Part shown: piece after piece, positions 61,326 through 64,000 of the stretch | How the letters are laid out: each line of letters opens with the position of its first letter | How positions within the stretch are numbered: the first letter of the stretch is position 1 | Assembly: GCA_963829965.1 (NCBI GenBank) | Contig: CAWHLK010000055.1 | Location: forward strand, 6,871-70,870 | DNA: 64,000 bases | Direction: 5' to 3' | Source: DASXZH01 sp963829965 | Lineage (GTDB): Bacteria > Armatimonadota > Fimbriimonadia > Fimbriimonadales > Fimbriimonadaceae | Notes under the pieces: generated by a model | What the model saw: only the letters and a program-made list of their open reading frames with translations | Database searches by the model: none | What the model was told of the DNA's origin: nothing | Made by a program: the position numbers and the translations under genes

Positions 61326-62714
61326 TCACGGCTTGGGACCTGGCGGAATGACCGGAAACCTACAAGTTATAACCGGGTAGCCGCTTTGGCTGACATATCC
61401 CCATCCTTCCGGGTTGATCACGAATTCGGACGCTTTTCCGAGTTCGACGGTAAAGGGCTCTGTCAGCACCTCGGCGGTGCTGTCGAACGTGGGTGGCCCG
61501 GTCTGTACCGAGTCACCACCCTCGATCCAGGCCCCAAAGCGTTTGGTCAGCATGGGGCGATCAAACTTCACATTGATGATGACCGCCTGCTGCCCGTTCT
61601 TAATGGCCCCCCAATCCAGATGAAAGTCCGTCACCTGAGGACATCTCCCATAGATCTGGTTTGGGTCGGAAACCAGATCTTCATACTTTTTCACGAGTTC
61701 AGGCACAAAGTCGGTGATATGCGGATATTTTTTACGGTTTGCCTCATACACGTCGAGATAATCGGCGAGGTCGGACGTGACAAGGAATCCGGCGCAGCGT
61801 TGCCAAATCGTAGCAAGGCGCGTCGTCTCGGGATCGAGAAGCTTGCGGACTAGGTGGTTTTCCACGGCACGCACCATTGTTTCGTAAATGATGGAGTCTG
61901 AACCGGAATACCCCTGATACCGATAGGAGTTGGCCAGTTTCGGCAGTAGACGTTCCACGTAGGGCTTCAATTCCGGTAGGTAAGGAGTTACGGCCGGATT
62001 AATGAACGGGTGCGAAAACTCATGCATGACCACCGAGAGGCTTTCGTCGCCGAATGTGGGAGTGCCGTCTGCTTCGAAATGATACGCTCCAATAATCGGC
62101 GAGGCCTCTAAGCTTCCGTTCGGGTACTCGACGCTCATGCCGTAGTTCCCCCCTCCACAGAGGAGCCCAATGATCACTTTGGGAGGGTAGTTTGGCTTCA
62201 TACCGAAGAAGGCGTTCATAGTGTCGGCCACTTTGTACTTGGTGATAAGGCTTTCCAAACTGGTCGTCGCCCGGTCGAAATAGGGCTGTTCTTTCTTCAG
62301 GAAAGCGTCATAGTGCGCGTCCTTTACGAAAAGCTTCAGGTCTGCCAGCAACTGGCGAGTTTCCGGAAGGTGAAGTCTCATATCCCACCTTTTGGGAGGA
62401 AGGTCGAACGGGACCTTCTCATGAAATGAATGAATGTCAGTGAGGCTGATCGCAAGTTGCGCGACCGCATCGTATGCCACATGGTATTTCTCGCGAAGAT
62501 TCTTGGCATCCAGCACGGCCGGGAGATCCTTAAAGGGAGCAAACTCTGTGTCGACCAGCTTCGAATAGGGACTTGCGGACAGTGGCTCATTGAATTCTTC
62601 GGAGCCTGCAAGTCGGAATACTGTGGTCAAAAGTTCAACCCGGGGGTCGACCACGACCGGAACCTTGGCGAGAGAATTCGCAAGAAGGAGTGCCATGAAA
62701 GCGATATGAATCAT
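61326..62714 (-). CDS. DUF4932-like secreted protein with HExxH motif
   Basis: A 462-aa exported protein: signal peptide (IHIAFMALLLANSLA), then a domain where VMHEFSHPFINPAV provides an HExxH zinc-metalloprotease-like motif, with a further GYSGSDSIIYETMVRAVENHLV segment whose Glu may be a third metal ligand. The layout is that of DUF4932 proteins, thought to be metallopeptidases. The C-terminal 120 residues are a beta-rich domain (INVKFDRPMLTKRFGAW, VELGKASEFVIN). ATG 62714 begins at the signal peptide; an ATG at 62753 would read through a palindrome and adds 13 residues. It is divergent from a PadR regulator. Confidence 0.75.
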   Translation of the reverse strand: MIHIAFMALLLANSLAKVPVVVDPRVELLTTVFRLAGSEEFNEPLSASPYSKLVDTEFAPFKDLPAVLDAKNLREKYHVAYDAVAQLAISLTDIHSFHEKVPFDLPPKRWDMRLHLPETRQLLADLKLFVKDAHYDAFLKKEQPYFDRATTSLESLITKYKVADTMNAFFGMKPNYPPKVIIGLLCGGGNYGMSVEYPNGSLEASPIIGAYHFEADGTPTFGDESLSVVMHEFSHPFINPAVTPYLPELKPYVERLLPKLANSYRYQGYSGSDSIIYETMVRAVENHLVRKLLDPETTRLATIWQRCAGFLVTSDLADYLDVYEANRKKYPHITDFVPELVKKYEDLVSDPNQIYGRCPQVTDFHLDWGAIKNGQQAVIINVKFDRPMLTKRFGAWIEGGDSVQTGPPTFDSTAEVLTEPFTVELGKASEFVINPEGWGYVSQSGYPVITCRFPVIPPGPKP

Positions 62715-62750
62715 TACGATTCGTAAATTACCACAATTTACGAATCGTAA
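62714..62750. promoter_or_regulatory. PadR-type operator: 16-bp perfect inverted repeat
   Basis: TTACGATTCGTAAATT (62714-62729), spacer ACCAC, and AATTTACGAATCGTAA (62735-62750) are exact reverse complements. The element overlaps the start of the DUF4932-like gene and lies 19 bp from the padR start, the typical place of a repressor site controlling both. Confidence 0.75.
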
Positions 62751-62768
62751 CATGTCAGAATCATAAGC

Positions 62769-63299
62769 ATGGTATTGGAGCGCGCTTTGTCGACTCTGGA
62801 GCTAACCGCTTTGGGCGTGGTGCTCAAGCGCGGGCCATGCGTTGCCCATGCGGTCGTCAAGGAATTTGCGGGGTCCCGAACGAAGCAATATCACAGCGGC
62901 GCAGGATCTGTCTATCCCCTCATGAAGCGCCTGACCGACGCCGGGCTGCTAGCCGTTGACGCAAATAAATACTCCATCACCGATTTGGGTAAGCGAGCTT
63001 TGGCTGATTGGCTCGAAGCTCCCTTGAGCAAATCGGATTTCCATTGCGGGCTCGATGAATTGAGGTCCAGGTTTTACTTCTTCAAGTTGATCGAGACAGA
63101 CAGCGCTCTCTCGTTTATTGTGCAAGGATTGGAAGGCTTAAGGGACCTATTGGAATATTGCAACCTGACCGTTGAAGGGTACCGGGCTTCCGGCGATAGG
63201 TTCAGCGAACTGGCGATGCGCGGCGCCGTACTGGAAACAGAAGCCCGGATCCAATGGATGTGCGAGATCCGCGACGAGCTTATGAAGATGTCCAAGTAG
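62769..63299 (+). CDS. PadR family transcriptional regulator
   Basis: A 176-aa repressor-like protein. The winged helix is LTALGVVLKRGPCVAHAVVKEFAGS, HSGAGSVYPLMKRLTDAGLLAVDANKYSITDLGKRALADWL (about residues 11-80), and the rest is the helical dimerisation region (DELRSRFYFFKLIETD...). PadR proteins usually respond to phenolics or other small molecules and repress divergent genes. The long inverted repeat before it supports autoregulation with the DUF4932-like gene. Confidence 0.88.
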   Translation: MVLERALSTLELTALGVVLKRGPCVAHAVVKEFAGSRTKQYHSGAGSVYPLMKRLTDAGLLAVDANKYSITDLGKRALADWLEAPLSKSDFHCGLDELRSRFYFFKLIETDSALSFIVQGLEGLRDLLEYCNLTVEGYRASGDRFSELAMRGAVLETEARIQWMCEIRDELMKMSK

Positions 63300-63316
63300 C
63301 GTGACGTTTCATCCCG

Positions 63317-63799
63317 TCAAAAATGCACAACCTGATCGTCCCAGCAGGTCTGCAAGTAATCGATCTGCCCAACGTGACCGATGGCGTGATTGCCAGGCAA
63401 GTTCATGAGCCAAGTCATTGGCACCGACCAGCCGAATCCGGAATCGAGGACCTTTTCGATCGCTTCCGCCGGCAACGAGTCCAAGGCCGCGAGGACATCT
63501 TCAGTACCCTCCCGGAAAATGGATTCAACATCCACACGGCTTGTGACAGCTGCTTCAGCCGCGTCCCTTCGGGCTAAGAACTCTACTCTGTTTTCAATAT
63601 TCGGAAGCTTCTGCTCCCGGATCATTTGAGCGAATCGAGAGGCATATAGAGCGGTATGAGCCCCGATGCGGATCGCCGATTTCGCCGTCGGTGTCGGCCT
63701 CCATGCTAACTTGTCGTCCGGGACAAAGGAGAATACTTTTAAAAACCGTTCCATCCCCTCGACTGCGCTCACCTTATAGGGTGCAACCAGACTTTCCAT
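63317..63799 (-). CDS. DinB superfamily protein
   Basis: A 160-aa four-helix-bundle protein of the DinB/YfiT-like type. Landmarks are KVFSFVPDDKLAWRPTPTAKSAIRIGAHTALYASRFAQMI (helix 2 with a His metal ligand) and MTWLMNLPGNHAIGHVGQIDYLQTCW (C-terminal His pair H..H.GQ). Members bind a metal ion through three His and may be thiol transferases; substrate unknown. It ends 17 bp after the convergent PadR stop. Confidence 0.85.
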   Translation of the reverse strand: MESLVAPYKVSAVEGMERFLKVFSFVPDDKLAWRPTPTAKSAIRIGAHTALYASRFAQMIREQKLPNIENRVEFLARRDAAEAAVTSRVDVESIFREGTEDVLAALDSLPAEAIEKVLDSGFGWSVPMTWLMNLPGNHAIGHVGQIDYLQTCWDDQVVHF

Positions 63800-63918
63800 A
63801 CGTGTAATCCTACCGGCCCCGGCATCAACAGTCTGCTGCGGTTTGAAATCTCCCGCATCTTTGTCTTGTCATCCAAGCAAAGTTTTATTTGGGAGGTGAA
63901 AGCGTAAGGAATAATAGG

Positions 63919-63954
63919 GCCCCCGCCGAGCCAAAAGGGGGTGGATGCGGGGGC
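63919..63954 (-). terminator. Intrinsic terminator for the partial gene at the window end
   Basis: GCCCCCGC (63919-63926) pairs perfectly with GCGGGGGC (63947-63954); a second short G/C pairing lies in the loop. On the minus strand the stem is followed by CCTATTATTCC. The stop of a minus-strand frame lies 20 bp before it (63974). Confidence 0.5.
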
Positions 63955-63973
63955 TTTGAGCGCGGGTTTGGAT

Positions 63974-64000
63974 TTAATTCTTCGAACCGACTGGAACCTT
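63974..64000 (-). CDS. C-terminal end of an unknown gene (cut by window edge)
   Basis: The last bases read on the minus strand as KVPVGSKN followed by TAA (63974-63976), directly before a terminator hairpin. Only eight residues are visible, so neither the reality of the gene nor its function can be judged beyond the stop-plus-terminator arrangement. Confidence 0.35.
   Translation of the reverse strand, partial: KVPVGSKN

Overview
The window is bacterial chromosomal DNA of moderately high GC. The gene set suggests a free-living, flagellated, diderm-like heterotroph: flagellar basal-body operon, sigma-54 and a group 1/2 sigma-70, F-type ATP synthase beta/epsilon genes, many secreted proteins and lipoproteins, sugar transport and glycoside hydrolase genes. 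Together with an atpDC pair split from the rest of the ATP synthase genes, Gly-rich secreted proteins and an ABC binding protein fused to its permease, this resembles the Armatimonadota (Fimbriimonas-like). That placement is inference from gene content, not a computed phylogeny.

Layout. 1-4.7 kb: 3' end of aconitase, rpoN, a lipoprotein, atpD-atpC with their own promoter. 4.8-12.4 kb: a minus-strand group (peptidoglycan-binding lysozyme-like protein, cyclophilin, nucleotidyltransferase), small secreted proteins, a UBP zinc finger, guanylate kinase, a Gfo/Idh oxidoreductase, a ThuA-like protein and thioredoxin. 12.5-18.9 kb: secreted Gly-rich protein, dnaG, primary-type sigma factor, a MobA-like nucleotidyltransferase and an MFS transporter, all on the plus strand. 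19.3-23.1 kb: an ABC exporter with a TPR protein, a SRAP (YedK/HMCES) protein and a tiny lipoprotein. 23.2-30.6 kb: the flagellar operon flgB-flgC-fliE-fliF-fliG-fliH-fliI-fliJ, then a lytic transglycosylase and a MotE-like protein. A TPR hybrid histidine kinase diverges from it. 33-38.7 kb: a secreted caspase/legumain-like peptidase divergent from a two-gene sugar ABC importer with no ATPase. 38.6-44 kb: small regulatory and envelope genes, a deacetylase and glycosyltransferase pair, thpR, TetR and a CPBP protease. 44.3-44.9 kb: tRNA-Glu followed by a 104-bp tandem array built from its 3' half. 45-64 kb: accessory metabolism (SatP-like transporter, LacI, AraC, PadR, esterases, aldo-keto reductase, lactonase, fucosidase, PhyH dioxygenase, DUF4932-type protein) plus a toxin-antitoxin-like nucleotidyltransferase module and a decayed relative.

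A pervasive property is that about 18 genes carry a single-base indel that splits the reading frame, although the two halves are plainly one protein. Coordinates given for those genes cover both halves. Most look like uncorrected sequencing indels; one locus (46.3-47.0 kb) has several lesions plus a stop codon and looks like a true pseudogene.

The most unusual items are the degenerate tRNA-Glu tandem array, a perfect 16-bp-arm inverted repeat between padR and a DUF4932-like gene, a family of 7-bp intergenic tandem repeats, possible leaderless promoters, and the binding-protein/permease fusion beside a clan CD peptidase.
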